A stretch of DNA of 64,000 nt from contig NZ_KB889607.1 of NCBI RefSeq assembly GCF_000372745.1, positions 62,001-126,000 on the forward strand, given 5' to 3'. Of the stretch, positions 1-10,740 are shown one piece after another. This DNA is from Embleya scabrispora DSM 41855. Lineage in GTDB: Bacteria; Actinomycetota; Actinomycetes; Streptomycetales; Streptomycetaceae. The notes beneath the pieces are model-generated. The model did not search any database and had not been told where the DNA came from. It saw nothing but the letters and a program-made list of their open reading frames with translations. How positions within the stretch are numbered: the first letter of the stretch is position 1; each line of letters opens with the position of its first letter. The translations under genes and the position numbers were made by a program.

Positions 1-1
1 C

Positions 2-808
2 TCCGCGTTGATCACGGGTGAGGATCGACGGGTGTCGGGCGACGCGGACTTCGTCTTCTTCAACCAGCTCCGCGCCCCCGGGGTGCACTTGGGCGGGGAC
101 ACCGTCACGGTGGACCCGAGCGGCCTGCGGGCGGGCGCCACGCGCGTGACGGTGGTGATCAGTCCGGCCGACACCACGCACACCCTGGGCGAGTTGCCGC
201 CGCCGGCAATGACGCTCACCGGCGCCGGCGGCACGCTGCTGGCGCGGTTCACCCCGCCGCGACCGCGCACCGAGACGGTGCTGTTGTTGGCGGAGATCTA
301 CCGGCGCGGCGCGGCCTGGAAGGTACGCGCGCTGGGTCAGGGCTATGCGGACGGGCTGGCCGGGATCGCTCGGGACTTCGGCGTCGAGGTCGAGGAGGAG
401 ACGCAAACCCCGTCGGGGCTCACCGAGTTCCAGCGCGGGGTGGTCGAGCTGACCAACGTCGAACGGGTCCGGCACGGCCTGCGCCCGCTGACCTCGCAGC
501 CACAACTGACCGCGTGTGCACAGGCGTTCAGCGCGGACATGATCAGTCGGGCGTTCTTCTCGCACACCGATCCGGACGGCCGCGAACCGTGGGACCGGGC
601 GATCGCGGCGGGCTACCTGTACAGCCGGATCGGGGAGAACATCGCCTGCGGCCAGCAGAGCCCGGCCGAGGTGGTGCAGGGCTGGATGGACTCCCCCGGC
701 CATCGCAAGAACATCCTCACCCCGGAGTTCACCGAGATCGGTGTCGGGTATGTCACCGGGGGCACCTACGGCACCTCGTGGACCCAGGTCTTCGGCACCC
801 CGCGCTGA
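2..808 (+). CDS. TerD-CAP domain fusion protein, 5' end outside window
   Basis: The visible part opens in the middle of a TerD domain (roughly residues 1-125, with the DADFVFFNQ signature) and continues into a CAP/SCP domain (about 138-265, with FSHTDPDG, GENIACGQ and SPGHRKNIL). TerD domains bind calcium and belong to tellurite and stress-response modules. CAP domains are usually extracellular and are found in pathogenesis-related proteins. The frame is open to base 2 and the start of the TerD fold is missing, so the true start lies upstream; the first in-frame TTG at position 8 is inside the domain. Two cysteines in the CAP part (TACAQ, IACGQ) could pair. No signal peptide can be judged from the fragment. 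Confidence 0.85.
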   Translation, partial: SALITGEDRRVSGDADFVFFNQLRAPGVHLGGDTVTVDPSGLRAGATRVTVVISPADTTHTLGELPPPAMTLTGAGGTLLARFTPPRPRTETVLLLAEIYRRGAAWKVRALGQGYADGLAGIARDFGVEVEEETQTPSGLTEFQRGVVELTNVERVRHGLRPLTSQPQLTACAQAFSADMISRAFFSHTDPDGREPWDRAIAAGYLYSRIGENIACGQQSPAEVVQGWMDSPGHRKNILTPEFTEIGVGYVTGGTYGTSWTQVFGTPR

Positions 809-1013
809 CGCCCCCGGAGCCGGTAGCGGCAGTCGGCGGTCGGCTAGAATTGGCCCGAATGGGTACAAAAGCGAACCCGGCGCCGACGCCGACCGGAATG
901 TTGTCGTTCGGCTACGGGTACCGGGCCACCCAGCCGCGCCGAACCGGCAACCGGGTGCGAGGGGCCTCGTTGACGGTGCGCCATACTCGGTTGTTCGAGG
1001 CGAGGGAGATCAC

Positions 1014-1505
1014 GTGCAGCTTGAGTTGGATCCGCCTTACGGCGTAGGGCCGATCAAGATCGGCATGTCCATGGACGAGGCAGAGGCGGCTCTGCGCGAA
1101 CTCGGAGGAGATCTGTCGGGACGCACTCGTGGGTTCGCCCACTTCGGTGCGGACCTCTCGATTCATGTGGTGAGCGACAAGGACGGGCTGGTCGAGGCGA
1201 TCGAGGTGCACCGGTCCGAGGACGACTTCGCGGACACGGTGTTGTGTCTGGGCGTCGACGTCTTCGGTACGCCGGCCGTCGACGTCACCCGACTGCTCGG
1301 TGAACTGACACCCGTGCGGGTGGAGACCGAGGGCGCGTCGCTGGTGGCCCCTGACCTGCTGGTGGCCCTGTGGCAACCGTTCGTGCCCGGCCACGGCAAC
1401 AACAACGGCGTGGTCGGCGAGGGCCTGTACTTCCGCACCGCGCTGGTGGCCGGTCCCGGCTACTACGACAAAAGCGGTGCGCATCGGGCGATCCAGGCCG
1501 GATGA
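1014..1505 (+). CDS. hypothetical protein, 163 aa
   Basis: I chose the GTG at 1014, which follows a GAGGGAG ribosome-binding sequence; the same frame is open further upstream but that part reads as Arg/Pro-rich noise. The product is a soluble acidic protein with a repeated amphipathic pattern (VGPIKIGMSMDEAEAAL, then a beta-rich middle and a GLYFRTALVAGPGYYDKSG tail). No catalytic motif, membrane segment or signal peptide is visible and I do not recognise the family. It converges on the fah operon across a strong hairpin at 1609-1641. Confidence 0.6.
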   Translation: MQLELDPPYGVGPIKIGMSMDEAEAALRELGGDLSGRTRGFAHFGADLSIHVVSDKDGLVEAIEVHRSEDDFADTVLCLGVDVFGTPAVDVTRLLGELTPVRVETEGASLVAPDLLVALWQPFVPGHGNNNGVVGEGLYFRTALVAGPGYYDKSGAHRAIQAG

Positions 1506-1608
1506 CCCGAAACAGATGATCTTGGACGAACGACCCGAAAGGGATGACTCGGATCGGCGCGGGCGCTCCGCGTGACGTGGGGCCGAAGCGCGGTCGCGGC
1601 ACGGCGCA

Positions 1609-1641
1609 ATGCCGGCTCCCGCAAGTTGCGGGAGCCGGCAT
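1609..1641. terminator. bidirectional terminator hairpin
   Basis: Sixteen-base perfect inverted repeat (1609-1624 with 1626-1641) sitting just past the fah stop codon and 104 bases past the stop of the convergent 163-aa gene. It is well placed to end transcription from both sides, though there is no long U tract, as is usual in actinobacteria. Confidence 0.75.
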
Positions 1642-1645
1642 CGAG

Positions 1646-2866
1646 TCAGCGCGCCGTCAGGATTCGCCCGCTTACCTCGCCGAATCCGATACGAGTGCCG
1701 TTCGGACCGGGGGCGGTAGCGGTGATCGTGACCTCGTCGCCGTCCTCCAGATAGGTCCGGATGGACCCGTCCGGGAGCTTGAGGGGGTTCTCGCCGTTCC
1801 AGGTGATCTCGATCAGCGCGCCGCGCTGGTCGGCCTCGGGGCCGCTGACCGTGCCGGAGGCGAACAGGTCGCCCGGGCGCAGCGCCGCGCCGTTGACGGT
1901 CATGTGTGCGAGCTGCTGTGCGGCGGTCCAGTACATCGCCGAAAACGGCGGCCGGGAGATCAGGTGTCCGTTGAGCCGGACCTCCAGGGCCAGGTCCAGG
2001 CCCCACGGTTCGCCGGCGCGGTCGTCCAGGTAGGGCAGTGGCTCGACGTCGCGCGCGGGGGGTGCCACGCGCGCGACGCCGAGTGCTTCGAGAGGGACGA
2101 TCCACGGCGACACCGACGTGGCGAAGGACTTGCCCAGGAACGGGCCGAGCGGGACGTACTCCCAAGCCTGGATGTCCCGGGCGGACCAGTCGTTGAGCAG
2201 GCAGACGCCGAACACGTGCTCGGCGAAGTCGCCCAGGCCCACCGGCGTGCCGAGTTCGGAGCCGGCGCCGACCACGAAGCCGACCTCGGCCTCGATGTCC
2301 AGTCGGCGGGTGGGCCCGAACGAGGGTGCCGCGTCGGTGGGCGCCTTGCGCTGCCCGCTGGGTCGCACGATCGGCGTGTGCGAGACGACCACGGTGCCGG
2401 CGCGGCCGTGGTAGCCGATGGGCAGGTGCTTCCAGTTGGGCGTCAGCGGCTCGGAGCCTGGCCGGAAGATCTTGCCCAGGTTGCTCGCGTGGTGCTCGGA
2501 GGCGTAGAAGTCGACGTAGTCGGCGACCTCGAACGGCAGTCGCAGCACCACTTCCCGACGCGGGATCAGGTGCGGTTCGACGCTCGCCCGCAGGTCCGGG
2601 TCGGTCAGCCAGGTGGTGAGCGAGGCGCGCACCGCGCTCCACGTCGCCCGGCCGGCCGCCATCAGCCCGGTCAGGCTCGGCGCGTCCAGCACGTCGACCG
2701 GTGCGCCCACCGCGTGCGCCGCCGCGCCGGCGTCCAGCACGAAGTCGCCGATCGCCACCCCCACGCGCGGCCGATCCGGCTCGCGGTCGGTGGTGAACAC
2801 GCCGTACGGCAGGTTGTCGACGCCGTACACCGTGTCGGTCGGCAGCGGGACCCAGGTGGTGGGCAT
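1646..2866 (-). CDS. fah: fumarylacetoacetase
   Basis: Last step of tyrosine breakdown: hydrolysis of fumarylacetoacetate to fumarate and acetoacetate. The 406-residue product has the two-domain layout of the family, with an N-terminal SH3-like part (PTTWVPLPTDTVYGVDNLPYG) and the FAH catalytic domain carrying FYASEHHASN, the metal-site region DIEAEVGFVVG and NDWSARDIQAWEYVPLGPF. The ATG at 2866 is chosen because MPTTWVPL matches normal family N-termini; the longer frame adds only unrelated residues. It is the last gene of a leftward hmgA-unknown-fah group, 22 bases after the preceding stop. Confidence 0.95.
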   Translation of the reverse strand: MPTTWVPLPTDTVYGVDNLPYGVFTTDREPDRPRVGVAIGDFVLDAGAAAHAVGAPVDVLDAPSLTGLMAAGRATWSAVRASLTTWLTDPDLRASVEPHLIPRREVVLRLPFEVADYVDFYASEHHASNLGKIFRPGSEPLTPNWKHLPIGYHGRAGTVVVSHTPIVRPSGQRKAPTDAAPSFGPTRRLDIEAEVGFVVGAGSELGTPVGLGDFAEHVFGVCLLNDWSARDIQAWEYVPLGPFLGKSFATSVSPWIVPLEALGVARVAPPARDVEPLPYLDDRAGEPWGLDLALEVRLNGHLISRPPFSAMYWTAAQQLAHMTVNGAALRPGDLFASGTVSGPEADQRGALIEITWNGENPLKLPDGSIRTYLEDGDEVTITATAPGPNGTRIGFGEVSGRILTAR

Positions 2867-2888
2867 GGCGTGGGGCTCCTCGATCGGA

Positions 2889-3761
2889 TCAGTCGCGGTG
2901 ATGCGGGGGTTCGCCGAGCAGACCAAGCGTGAGCGCGTCCTGGAGCGGCTCGGCGACGCTACAGGTGCCGTACGAGGTCAGGTAGCCGCGCAGGCGGGTG
3001 CGCTCGGTCAGGGTCAGATCGTGCGCCATCCGGGTGAGTTCCGCGCTGTCGCGGAGCGCGAGTACGTCCGCGATCGCGTCGGGTTCGGCGCCGGCGACGG
3101 CGTGGTGGGTGGCGAGCATCAGGTTGAGGTAACCGTGGTGCTCGAAACCCGTGGTCGGGTCGGTGTGCCGCACGGCGTTGTGCAGCCCGGCCGTGACCTT
3201 GAACGGCAGTTCGCGGATCCGGCACGCGTACACGAACGCGGCCAGCTCGGCCTCGTCGGGGAACGCGTGCGCGGCGGTCCCGCCGGTGCGGAACTTGGGC
3301 CGCCCGTACGTGCCGGCGAGATTGTCCAGGTCTGCGTCGAGGCCCGCGCCTTTGAGGACCTCGACGTAGCCCGCCGTCATCTCCGGCAGGTGTTCGTGCA
3401 GCGCCGCGACCGCCTTGCCGATCTCGCCGTCGCCGGCGACCTCGATGCCCTCCAGGAACAACCCGGGGGTGTCCAGGATGGTGCGTACGGCGGTCCCCAC
3501 GGTGGCGGGGCCGCCGGGAGCCACGAGCACGATCCGCAACGGCGCGTCGGGATCGGCCAGGGCGAGCAGGTCGGGCACGTGTGCCGCGCCGACCAGGAAG
3601 TTGCGCACGAACGGCGCGAACCACTCGGCGCGGTACAGCCGGTGCGCGGGCACCGCCTCGGCCATCGGCGCGTTGCCGGGCGGGAACAACGCCGCGTCGT
3701 CCCACAGTCCGGTGAACAGCGCTTGGTACAGGGTCTCGGGGGCGTCGGTGGCTGCGTTCAT
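2889..3761 (-). CDS. conserved protein of the homogentisate operon, function unknown
   Basis: A 290-residue soluble protein between hmgA and fah. Its ATG overlaps the hmgA stop codon as ATGA, so it is translationally coupled to a known tyrosine-pathway enzyme. Recognisable stretches are DAALFPPGNAPMAEAV near the N-terminus, GLFLEGIEVAGDGEIGKAV, KFRTGGTAAHAFPDEAELA and GLHNAVRHTDPTTGFEHHGYL. The last two look like a barrel with conserved Lys, His and Asp, but I cannot assign a catalytic class. There is no signal peptide or membrane helix. Position alone suggests a role in homogentisate or maleylacetoacetate handling; a maleylacetoacetate isomerase is otherwise missing from the operon. Confidence 0.85.
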   Translation of the reverse strand: MNAATDAPETLYQALFTGLWDDAALFPPGNAPMAEAVPAHRLYRAEWFAPFVRNFLVGAAHVPDLLALADPDAPLRIVLVAPGGPATVGTAVRTILDTPGLFLEGIEVAGDGEIGKAVAALHEHLPEMTAGYVEVLKGAGLDADLDNLAGTYGRPKFRTGGTAAHAFPDEAELAAFVYACRIRELPFKVTAGLHNAVRHTDPTTGFEHHGYLNLMLATHHAVAGAEPDAIADVLALRDSAELTRMAHDLTLTERTRLRGYLTSYGTCSVAEPLQDALTLGLLGEPPHHRD

Positions 3762-4960
3762 GGTCGAGGCGCCTTCCCGGCCCAGGTCCACGCGTAACCC
3801 GGGTCCTCGCTCGCGAGGCCGCCCTCGCCGACGCCCAGCGGTCGGAAGGTGTCCACCATGACCGCGAGCTCGTCGAAGAACTCGATGCCGATGCTGCGCT
3901 CGTAGGCACCGGGCTGCGGTCCGTGCGAATGCCCGCCCGGGTGCAGCGAGATCGAGCCCTGGCCGATCCCGGACCCCTTGCGGGCCTCGTAGTTGCCGCC
4001 GCAGTAGAACATGACCTCGTCCGAGTCCACGTTGGAGTGGTAGTACGGCACCGGGATCGACAGCGGGTGATAGTCCACCTTGCGCGGCACGAAGTTGCAG
4101 ATCACGAAGCCCTGCCCCTCGAACACCTGGTGCGCGGGCGGCGGCTGGTGGACTCGGCCGGTGATCGGCTCGAAGTCGGAGATGTTGAACACGTACGGAT
4201 ACAGGCACCCGTCCCAGCCGACCACGTCGAACGGGTGGGTGGGGTACACGTAGCGGGTGCCGGCGATCTCGCCGCCCAGGCCGCGGTGCTTGACCAGCAC
4301 CTCGACGTCGGTGCCCTCGGCCAGCAGCGGCTGGACCGGCCCGCACAGGTCGCGTTCGCAAAACGGCGCGTGTTCGAGAAGTTGGCCGAACCGGGACATG
4401 TAGCGCTTGGCGGGCGTGATGTGCGAGTTGGCCTCGATGCAGTACGCGCGCAGCGGCTCCTCGGTGCCGGGGACCCACCGGTGGGTGGTGGCACGCGGCA
4501 GGATCACGTAGTCGCCCGGGCCGACGGTGAGCGCGCCGAACACGGTCTCCACCGTCCCGGAGCCGGACTCGATGTACGCACACTCGTCGCCGAGCGCGTT
4601 GCGGTACAGCGGGGAGGGGCTGCCCGCGACCACGTAGGAGATCCGTACGTCGCCGTTGCCCAGCACCAGCCGGCGGCCGGTGACCGCGTCGACCGCCTTC
4701 CACTCGTTGTCCGCGAACAGCTCGTGCAGCTTGAGATGGCGCGGCTTGAGCGGATGGTTGGCGGTGACGCTCTGGTCGGGGACCTCCCACACGCTCGCGT
4801 CGGCGATGGCCGACGGGATCGCCCGGTGATAGAGCAGCGAGGAGTCGGAGGAGAAGCCCTCCTCCCCCATCAGCTCCTCGTAGTACAAGCCGCCGTCCGG
4901 GCGGCGGTGCTGGGTATGCCGCTTCGGCGGCACCTCGCCCACGCTGCGGTAGTACGCCAT
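3758..4960 (-). CDS. hmgA: homogentisate 1,2-dioxygenase
   Basis: Fe(II)-dependent ring cleavage of homogentisate to maleylacetoacetate. The 400-residue product is full length for the actinobacterial form. It shows the cupin-type core with HPFDVVGWDG, the conserved VICNFVPRKVDYHP, the metal-binding region YYHSNVDSDEVMFYCGGNYE (His and Glu ligands) and SLHPGGHSHGPQPG (His ligand). The start at 4960 gives the usual MAYYRSVGEVPPKRH N-terminus. It lies 112 bases after hpd on the same strand and overlaps the next gene by 4 bases. Confidence 0.96.
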   Translation of the reverse strand: MAYYRSVGEVPPKRHTQHRRPDGGLYYEELMGEEGFSSDSSLLYHRAIPSAIADASVWEVPDQSVTANHPLKPRHLKLHELFADNEWKAVDAVTGRRLVLGNGDVRISYVVAGSPSPLYRNALGDECAYIESGSGTVETVFGALTVGPGDYVILPRATTHRWVPGTEEPLRAYCIEANSHITPAKRYMSRFGQLLEHAPFCERDLCGPVQPLLAEGTDVEVLVKHRGLGGEIAGTRYVYPTHPFDVVGWDGCLYPYVFNISDFEPITGRVHQPPPAHQVFEGQGFVICNFVPRKVDYHPLSIPVPYYHSNVDSDEVMFYCGGNYEARKGSGIGQGSISLHPGGHSHGPQPGAYERSIGIEFFDELAVMVDTFRPLGVGEGGLASEDPGYAWTWAGKAPRP

Positions 4961-5001
4961 GACTGCCCGACTCCTCCGTCTGCTCCCCGTGCCGCCCTGC
5001 C

Positions 5002-5020
5002 GGCCCGCCGTCCGCGGGCC
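5002..5020. terminator. possible terminator/attenuator between hpd and hmgA
   Basis: GGCCCGC-5 nt-GCGGGCC hairpin in the 112-base gap downstream of hpd. It is short, with no U tract, so it may only reduce read-through into hmgA. GC-rich gaps produce such stems by chance. Confidence 0.35.
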
Positions 5021-5072
5021 GCCGCGCGCGACGGCCGGCCCGCGACCTGGATCCTGTCCTCCCGGACGGGAC

Positions 5073-6335
<1,263 letters not shown>

Positions 6336-6352
6336 CTAGGTGAGGCGGCCAT

Positions 6353-6886
6353 ATGCGGGACGATCTTCAGGATTCGCGCAGCACGCTCGACGAACTGGAC
6401 GTGCGTCTCATCCGAGCGGGCCGGCAACACCCACGCGCGGGCATGTTGGAACTGTCCCGGGTGATCGGGGTGTCCCGCGCCACGGTCCAGGCACGCCTGG
6501 AGCGCATGGAGGCCGCCGGAGTGATCACCGGCTACGGCCCCGAGGTCGACCTGGTGGCCGCCGGATACCCGGTTCTGGCCTTCGTCACACTGGAGATCGC
6601 CCAGGGCGGTCTGTCCGGCGTGGCCACGGCCCTGAGCGCGGTCCCCCAGGTGCTGGAGGCCTACGGCACCACCGGCATCGGCGACGTGCACTGCCGCATC
6701 GCCGCCACCTCCAACCAGGACCTGCAACAGATCCTGATCGACATCAACCGCATCCCCGAGGTGGTCCGCTCCACCAGCGTGATCGTCCTGTCCGAGGTCG
6801 TCCCGATGCGTACCCTCCCCCTCCTCGAAGCCCAAAAACGCCCCCGCCCCAGCCGCGTCCCGGCCTTGCGCGAGGACCCGGCGTAG
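6353..6886 (+). CDS. Lrp/AsnC family transcriptional regulator
   Basis: A 177-residue regulator with an N-terminal winged HTH ([28 protein letters not shown] followed by [19 protein letters not shown]) and a C-terminal RAM ligand-binding domain ([15 protein letters not shown] to [21 protein letters not shown]). The start at 6353 has an AGGTGAGG site 6 bases upstream. Divergent placement to hpd suggests it senses tyrosine, phenylalanine or an aromatic 2-oxo acid and controls the homogentisate genes. The ligand is inference. Confidence 0.92.
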   Translation: MRDDLQDSRSTLDELDVRLIRAGRQHPRAGMLELSRVIGVSRATVQARLERMEAAGVITGYGPEVDLVAAGYPVLAFVTLEIAQGGLSGVATALSAVPQVLEAYGTTGIGDVHCRIAATSNQDLQQILIDINRIPEVVRSTSVIVLSEVVPMRTLPLLEAQKRPRPSRVPALREDPA

Positions 6887-7055
6887 CGGCCGGCACGTGC
6901 GGCATCGGTGCGGTTCATCCACCGATAGCCCGATTCCGGCACCTGTGCGCACGCACGGCATCGCCCGACTCGGATCAGAAGCCCACGCGGGCATTCCCGC
7001 ACCACGCGCCCCTGCTGCACGACAAACGTGGGCGAGCCCGGGAGAATGCCGGGGC

Positions 7056-9611
7056 ATGGTTGGTGATGAGGTGGATCGGGACGTGACGATGTCGGTGTCT
7101 GGGCAGCAGGGTTCGGAGCAGGTCGCGCAGTGGGACGTGCATCGGCGGATCGCCGAGGAGCTGGGGGTTCGGGAGGGGCAGGTCAGGGCCGCGGTCGAGT
7201 TGCTCGACGGTGGGGCGACCGTGCCGTTCATCGCCCGGTACCGCAAGGAGGTCACCGGGACCCTGGACGACACGCAGCTGCGTAATCTGGAGGAGCGCCT
7301 GCGCTACCTGCGGGAGCTGGAGGAGCGCCGCACCGCCGTGCTCGCCGCAATCGAGGCGCAGGGCAAGTTGGACGACCCGCTGCGGGCGCAGATCCTGGCG
7401 GCCGACTCCAAGGCCCGACTGGAGGACATCTACCTCCCGTACAAGACGAAGCGGCGGACCAAGGCGCAGATCGCCCGCGAGGCCGGTCTGGAACCGCTCG
7501 CGCTCGGCCTGCTGGGCGACCCCTCACGCGACCCGGTCGCCGCGGCCGAGGCGTTCGTCGACGCGGACAAGGGCGTCGCCGACGCCCAGGCGGCACTGGA
7601 CGGCGCGCGCTCCATCCTGGTCGAGAAGTTCGCCGAGGACGCCGACCTGATCGGCGCACTGCGCGAGAAGATGTGGACCCGCGGACGGATCGTGGCCAAG
7701 GTGCGCGGGGGCAAGGAGGAGGCGGGCGCCAAGTTCGCCGACTACTTCGACTTCGCCGAGCCGTTCACCCGACTCCCCTCGCACCGGATCCTGGCCATGT
7801 TCCGCGGCGAGAAGGAGGACGTGCTCGACCTCACCCTCGCCCCCTCGGCGGACGAGGAGGTCGACGGCCCGACCGAGTACGAGCGCTCGATCGCGCACAC
7901 TTTCGGCATCGTCAACCGCGACCGCCCGGCCGACAAGTGGCTCGCGGACACGGTGCGTTGGGCCTGGCGTACCCGGATCCTGGTGCACCTGGGCATCGAC
8001 CTGCGCGGTCGGCTGCGGCAGGAGGCCGAGGACGAGGCGGTCCGGGTGTTCGCGGCCAACCTGCGCGACCTGCTGCTCGCGGCGCCGGCCGGCACCCGGG
8101 CCACGATGGGCTTGGACCCGGGTCTGCGTACCGGGGTCAAGGTCGCGGTGACCGACGACACCGGCAAGGTGGTCGCCACCGAGACGATCTACCCGCACGA
8201 GCCGCGCCGCCGGTGGGACGAGTCGATCGCCACGCTCGCGAAGCTGGCCGCCGCGCATCGGGTGGACCTGATCGCGATCGGCAACGGCACCGCCTCGCGC
8301 GAGACCGACAAGCTGGCCGCCGAACTGATCGCCAAGCACCCGGAACTGGGCCTGACCAAGGTGATGGTGTCCGAGGCGGGCGCGTCGGTGTACAGCGCCT
8401 CGGCCTTCGCTTCACAGGAACTCCCGGACCTGGACGTGTCGTTGCGAGGTGCAGTCTCCATCGCCCGCCGACTCCAGGACCCGTTGGCCGAGTTGGTCAA
8501 GATCGACCCGAAGTCGATCGGCGTCGGCCAGTACCAGCACGACCTCTCCGAACTGAAGTTGTCCCGCTCGCTGGACGCGGTGGTCGAGGACTGCGTGAAC
8601 GCGGTCGGCGTCGACGTCAACACGGCGTCCGCGCCGCTGCTCACCCGGGTATCCGGGATCGGCGCGACGCTGGCCGAGAACATCGTGCAACACCGGGACG
8701 CCAACGGCCCGTTCAAGACCAGGCGCGATCTGAGGAACGTCGCGCGGCTGGGTCCGAAGGCGTTCGAGCAGGCGGCGGGCTTCCTGCGGATCCCGGCGGG
8801 CGACGACCCGCTGGACTCGTCCTCCGTGCACCCGGAGGCGTACCCGGTGGTGCGCAAGATCGCCGCGGCGGCGGGTGGTGACGTGCGGACCCTGATCGGC
8901 GCGGCGCCCAGGCTGCGCGCGCTGGACCCGAAGGCGTTCACCGACGAGAAGTTCGGCCTGCCGACGGTGACGGACATCCTGCGCGAGTTGGAAAAGCCGG
9001 GACGCGACCCGCGACCGGCGTTCAAGACGGCGACCTTCAAGGAGGGCGTCGAAAAGTTGTCCGACCTGCAGCCCGGGATGCTCCTGGAGGGTGTGGTCAC
9101 CAACGTGGCCGCGTTCGGCGCGTTCGTGGACGTCGGCGTGCACCAGGACGGCCTCGTGCACGTCTCGGCGATGTCGAAGACGTTCGTGAGCGACCCGCAC
9201 GACGTGGTCAAGTCGGGCGATGTGGTCCGGGTCAAGGTGCTCGACGTGGACATCCCGCGCAAGCGGATCTCGCTGACGCTGCGGCTGGAGGACGAGGCGG
9301 AACAGCGCGGGGCGCGTCCCGACCGCGGGGACCGCGCCGACCGGGGCCCGCGTCCGGAACGCGGGTCGCGCGAGGGCCGGCCGCAGGGCGACGGGCGGCG
9401 GGGTGACGGCCGGTCGGGAGACGGCCGGTCGGGAGACAGGCGCCAGGGCGGTGCGCGCCAGGGCGGCAACGGTGGCGCGGGGGCCGGGGGTGGCGGTGGC
9501 CAGGGACGACGGGCCGCCACGCCGCCGAAGCAGTCCCGGGGTCCGCAGGGGCCGGCCGGGGGCGGCGGGGCGATCGCGGACGCGCTGCGGCGGGCCGGGC
9601 TGGTGGAGTGA
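7056..9611 (+). CDS. tex: Tex family RNA-binding transcription accessory protein
   Basis: Cytoplasmic nucleic-acid-binding protein of about 851 residues. In order: N-terminal helical Tex domain ([39 protein letters not shown]), YqgF/RNase H-like domain ([16 protein letters not shown]), helix-hairpin-helix region ([20 protein letters not shown]) and S1 domain ([29 protein letters not shown]). After the S1 domain comes a roughly 100-residue Arg/Gly/Asp-rich tail ending [13 protein letters not shown]; short tandem DNA repeats encode part of it (near 9410-9440). The ATG at 7056 is preferred, but the ATG at 7089 is also reasonable because the upstream residues are not conserved. Confidence 0.93.
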   Translation: MVGDEVDRDVTMSVSGQQGSEQVAQWDVHRRIAEELGVREGQVRAAVELLDGGATVPFIARYRKEVTGTLDDTQLRNLEERLRYLRELEERRTAVLAAIEAQGKLDDPLRAQILAADSKARLEDIYLPYKTKRRTKAQIAREAGLEPLALGLLGDPSRDPVAAAEAFVDADKGVADAQAALDGARSILVEKFAEDADLIGALREKMWTRGRIVAKVRGGKEEAGAKFADYFDFAEPFTRLPSHRILAMFRGEKEDVLDLTLAPSADEEVDGPTEYERSIAHTFGIVNRDRPADKWLADTVRWAWRTRILVHLGIDLRGRLRQEAEDEAVRVFAANLRDLLLAAPAGTRATMGLDPGLRTGVKVAVTDDTGKVVATETIYPHEPRRRWDESIATLAKLAAAHRVDLIAIGNGTASRETDKLAAELIAKHPELGLTKVMVSEAGASVYSASAFASQELPDLDVSLRGAVSIARRLQDPLAELVKIDPKSIGVGQYQHDLSELKLSRSLDAVVEDCVNAVGVDVNTASAPLLTRVSGIGATLAENIVQHRDANGPFKTRRDLRNVARLGPKAFEQAAGFLRIPAGDDPLDSSSVHPEAYPVVRKIAAAAGGDVRTLIGAAPRLRALDPKAFTDEKFGLPTVTDILRELEKPGRDPRPAFKTATFKEGVEKLSDLQPGMLLEGVVTNVAAFGAFVDVGVHQDGLVHVSAMSKTFVSDPHDVVKSGDVVRVKVLDVDIPRKRISLTLRLEDEAEQRGARPDRGDRADRGPRPERGSREGRPQGDGRRGDGRSGDGRSGDRRQGGARQGGNGGAGAGGGGGQGRRAATPPKQSRGPQGPAGGGGAIADALRRAGLVE

Positions 9612-9910
9612 GGTCGGTGGTCGCGGTCGCGTGAGGGGTGGGTTCACGGAGCGGCCGGGCGTCGTGGGCGCGGGGTGCCGGTGCGGGGTACCGGTGCGGG
9701 GTGCGAGTGCACCGGGCGGGTCGGGGATCGGGCGAAGGCGCGGTCCATGGCCTGGTCCGGCCGGAGCGGGTGAATCCGATGTGGCCGGGGCGGCGGCGCG
9801 GTCGGTACTGCGCGGACGTCGGCCCGGCCGCTCCGCCGACGTGACCCCGGCACACCCGGCGGGCGCGAGCGTGAAGCGGCCCCGGCCGGCCGCCGGACGA
9901 GGGTGCCTGG
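9612..9910. other. 299-base intergenic region with 13-base tandem repeat
   Basis: No convincing gene lies between the convergent tex and Clp-N-domain genes. The only structure seen is a tandem repeat at 9670-9708 and scattered GC-rich stems. Confidence 0.5.
9670..9708. repeat. three tandem copies of a 13-base unit
   Basis: GCGGGGTGCCGGT is repeated at 9670, 9683 and 9696 with one and three mismatches. It looks like a slippage product in noncoding DNA. Confidence 0.7.
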
Positions 9911-10483
9911 TCAGCCCGCCTGGGCCCTGGGCGCCAGCGCACCCAGTACCGCCGTGTGGGTGACGCCGTACTCCGCGAGCAGGTCCGCGACCACCCCCGG
10001 CCGGGCCGTCAGCGCGAGCAGGATGTGCTCGTCGCCGATGTGCCGCTGACCGCGCGCGACCGACTCGCGCAGCGACTGCTCCAGCACCTTCTTGGCGCCC
10101 GGCGTGAACGGTACGTGCCCCGTCCGACCGCCGAAAGGCCACAACCGCCGGGTCCGCCGAGCCGGCGCCAACGCGCCCTCGCCGTGCGTCTGTTCGACGC
10201 GCGCGACGATCTCGCCCACGTCGATCCCGAGGTCGGCGAGCGCGGCCTCGTCGGCCTGCGAGATGCCGCCGCGGCGCCGGGCCCGGGCCAACCCGCGTTC
10301 GATCTCGTCGCGGCTCGCCACGAAGCCGATCGTGGCGAGCGCGACCGAGGTCCGCGTACCCTCCGCGTCCAACAGCGCCGCAAGCATGTGCCTCTCCTCC
10401 ACGCAGGCGTCCCCGGCGCGCCGCGATTGCTCGATGGACCCGTAGACCACGCCTCGGGCACTGTCCGTGAACCTCTCGAACAT
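9911..10483 (-). CDS. Clp N-terminal-domain protein without AAA+ module
   Basis: The 190-residue product contains two Clp-N repeats, MFERFTDSARGVVYGSIEQSRRAGDACVEERHM-like at the start and FTPGAKKVLEQSLRESVARGQRHIGDEHILLALT at about 125-160, joined by an Arg-rich linker. There is no Walker A or AAA+ domain, so it cannot unfold substrates itself. Proteins like this may act as adaptors or decoys for ClpC-type ATPases. Its ATG shares a base with the TGA of the upstream HTH gene (TGATG), so the two are co-translated. Start chosen at MFERFT, the normal family N-terminus. Confidence 0.9.
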   Translation of the reverse strand: MFERFTDSARGVVYGSIEQSRRAGDACVEERHMLAALLDAEGTRTSVALATIGFVASRDEIERGLARARRRGGISQADEAALADLGIDVGEIVARVEQTHGEGALAPARRTRRLWPFGGRTGHVPFTPGAKKVLEQSLRESVARGQRHIGDEHILLALTARPGVVADLLAEYGVTHTAVLGALAPRAQAG

Positions 10484-10692
10484 CAGTTCCTCCCGTGCTT
10501 CTTGTGCACTGCCTGCCGGCTCACCCCGAGCTCCGCGGCGATCTCCTGCCACGACCAGCCCTGCACGCGCGCACTACGCACCTGCACGGCCTCGAGCTGT
10601 TCGAGCAGCCGGCGCAGCGCGGCCACGGCCCGTAGGCCCACCCGTGGATCGCGATCCCCCGCCCGACTGGCGAGGTCCGTTGCTTCGGTCAT
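10483..10692 (-). CDS. small HTH regulator coupled to Clp-N protein
   Basis: A 69-residue protein with a helix-turn-helix at its C-terminal half (VQGWSWQEIAAELGVSRQAVHKKHGRN) preceded by a helical segment of two Leu/Ala-rich helices (AVAALRRLLEQLEAVQVRSAR). The ATG at 10692 lies 4 bases downstream of a perfect 16-base palindrome, so the gene probably represses itself and the downstream Clp-N gene. Related actinobacterial pairs have this order. The inducing signal is unknown. Confidence 0.88.
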   Translation of the reverse strand: MTEATDLASRAGDRDPRVGLRAVAALRRLLEQLEAVQVRSARVQGWSWQEIAAELGVSRQAVHKKHGRN

Positions 10693-10696
10693 GACT

Positions 10697-10712
10697 GTCA
10701 ACCTACGTTGAC
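10697..10712. promoter_or_regulatory. operator 1, GTCAAC-N4-GTTGAC
   Basis: Perfect 6-4-6 inverted repeat immediately upstream of the HTH gene start. A second copy with the same half-sites and spacing lies 28 bases away at 10725-10740, which makes a chance origin unlikely. Confidence 0.7.
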
Positions 10713-10724
10713 GCAAGCCTGCCT

Positions 10725-10740
10725 GTCAACTGTGATTGAC
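10725..10740. promoter_or_regulatory. operator 2, GTCAAC-N4-ATTGAC
   Basis: Same 6-4-6 architecture as operator 1 with one changed base; read with flanks it is also CTGTCAA-N6-TTGACAG (10723-10742). Centre-to-centre spacing of 28 bases is close to three DNA turns less three bases. It could also affect the divergent epimerase gene at 10811. Confidence 0.65.
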
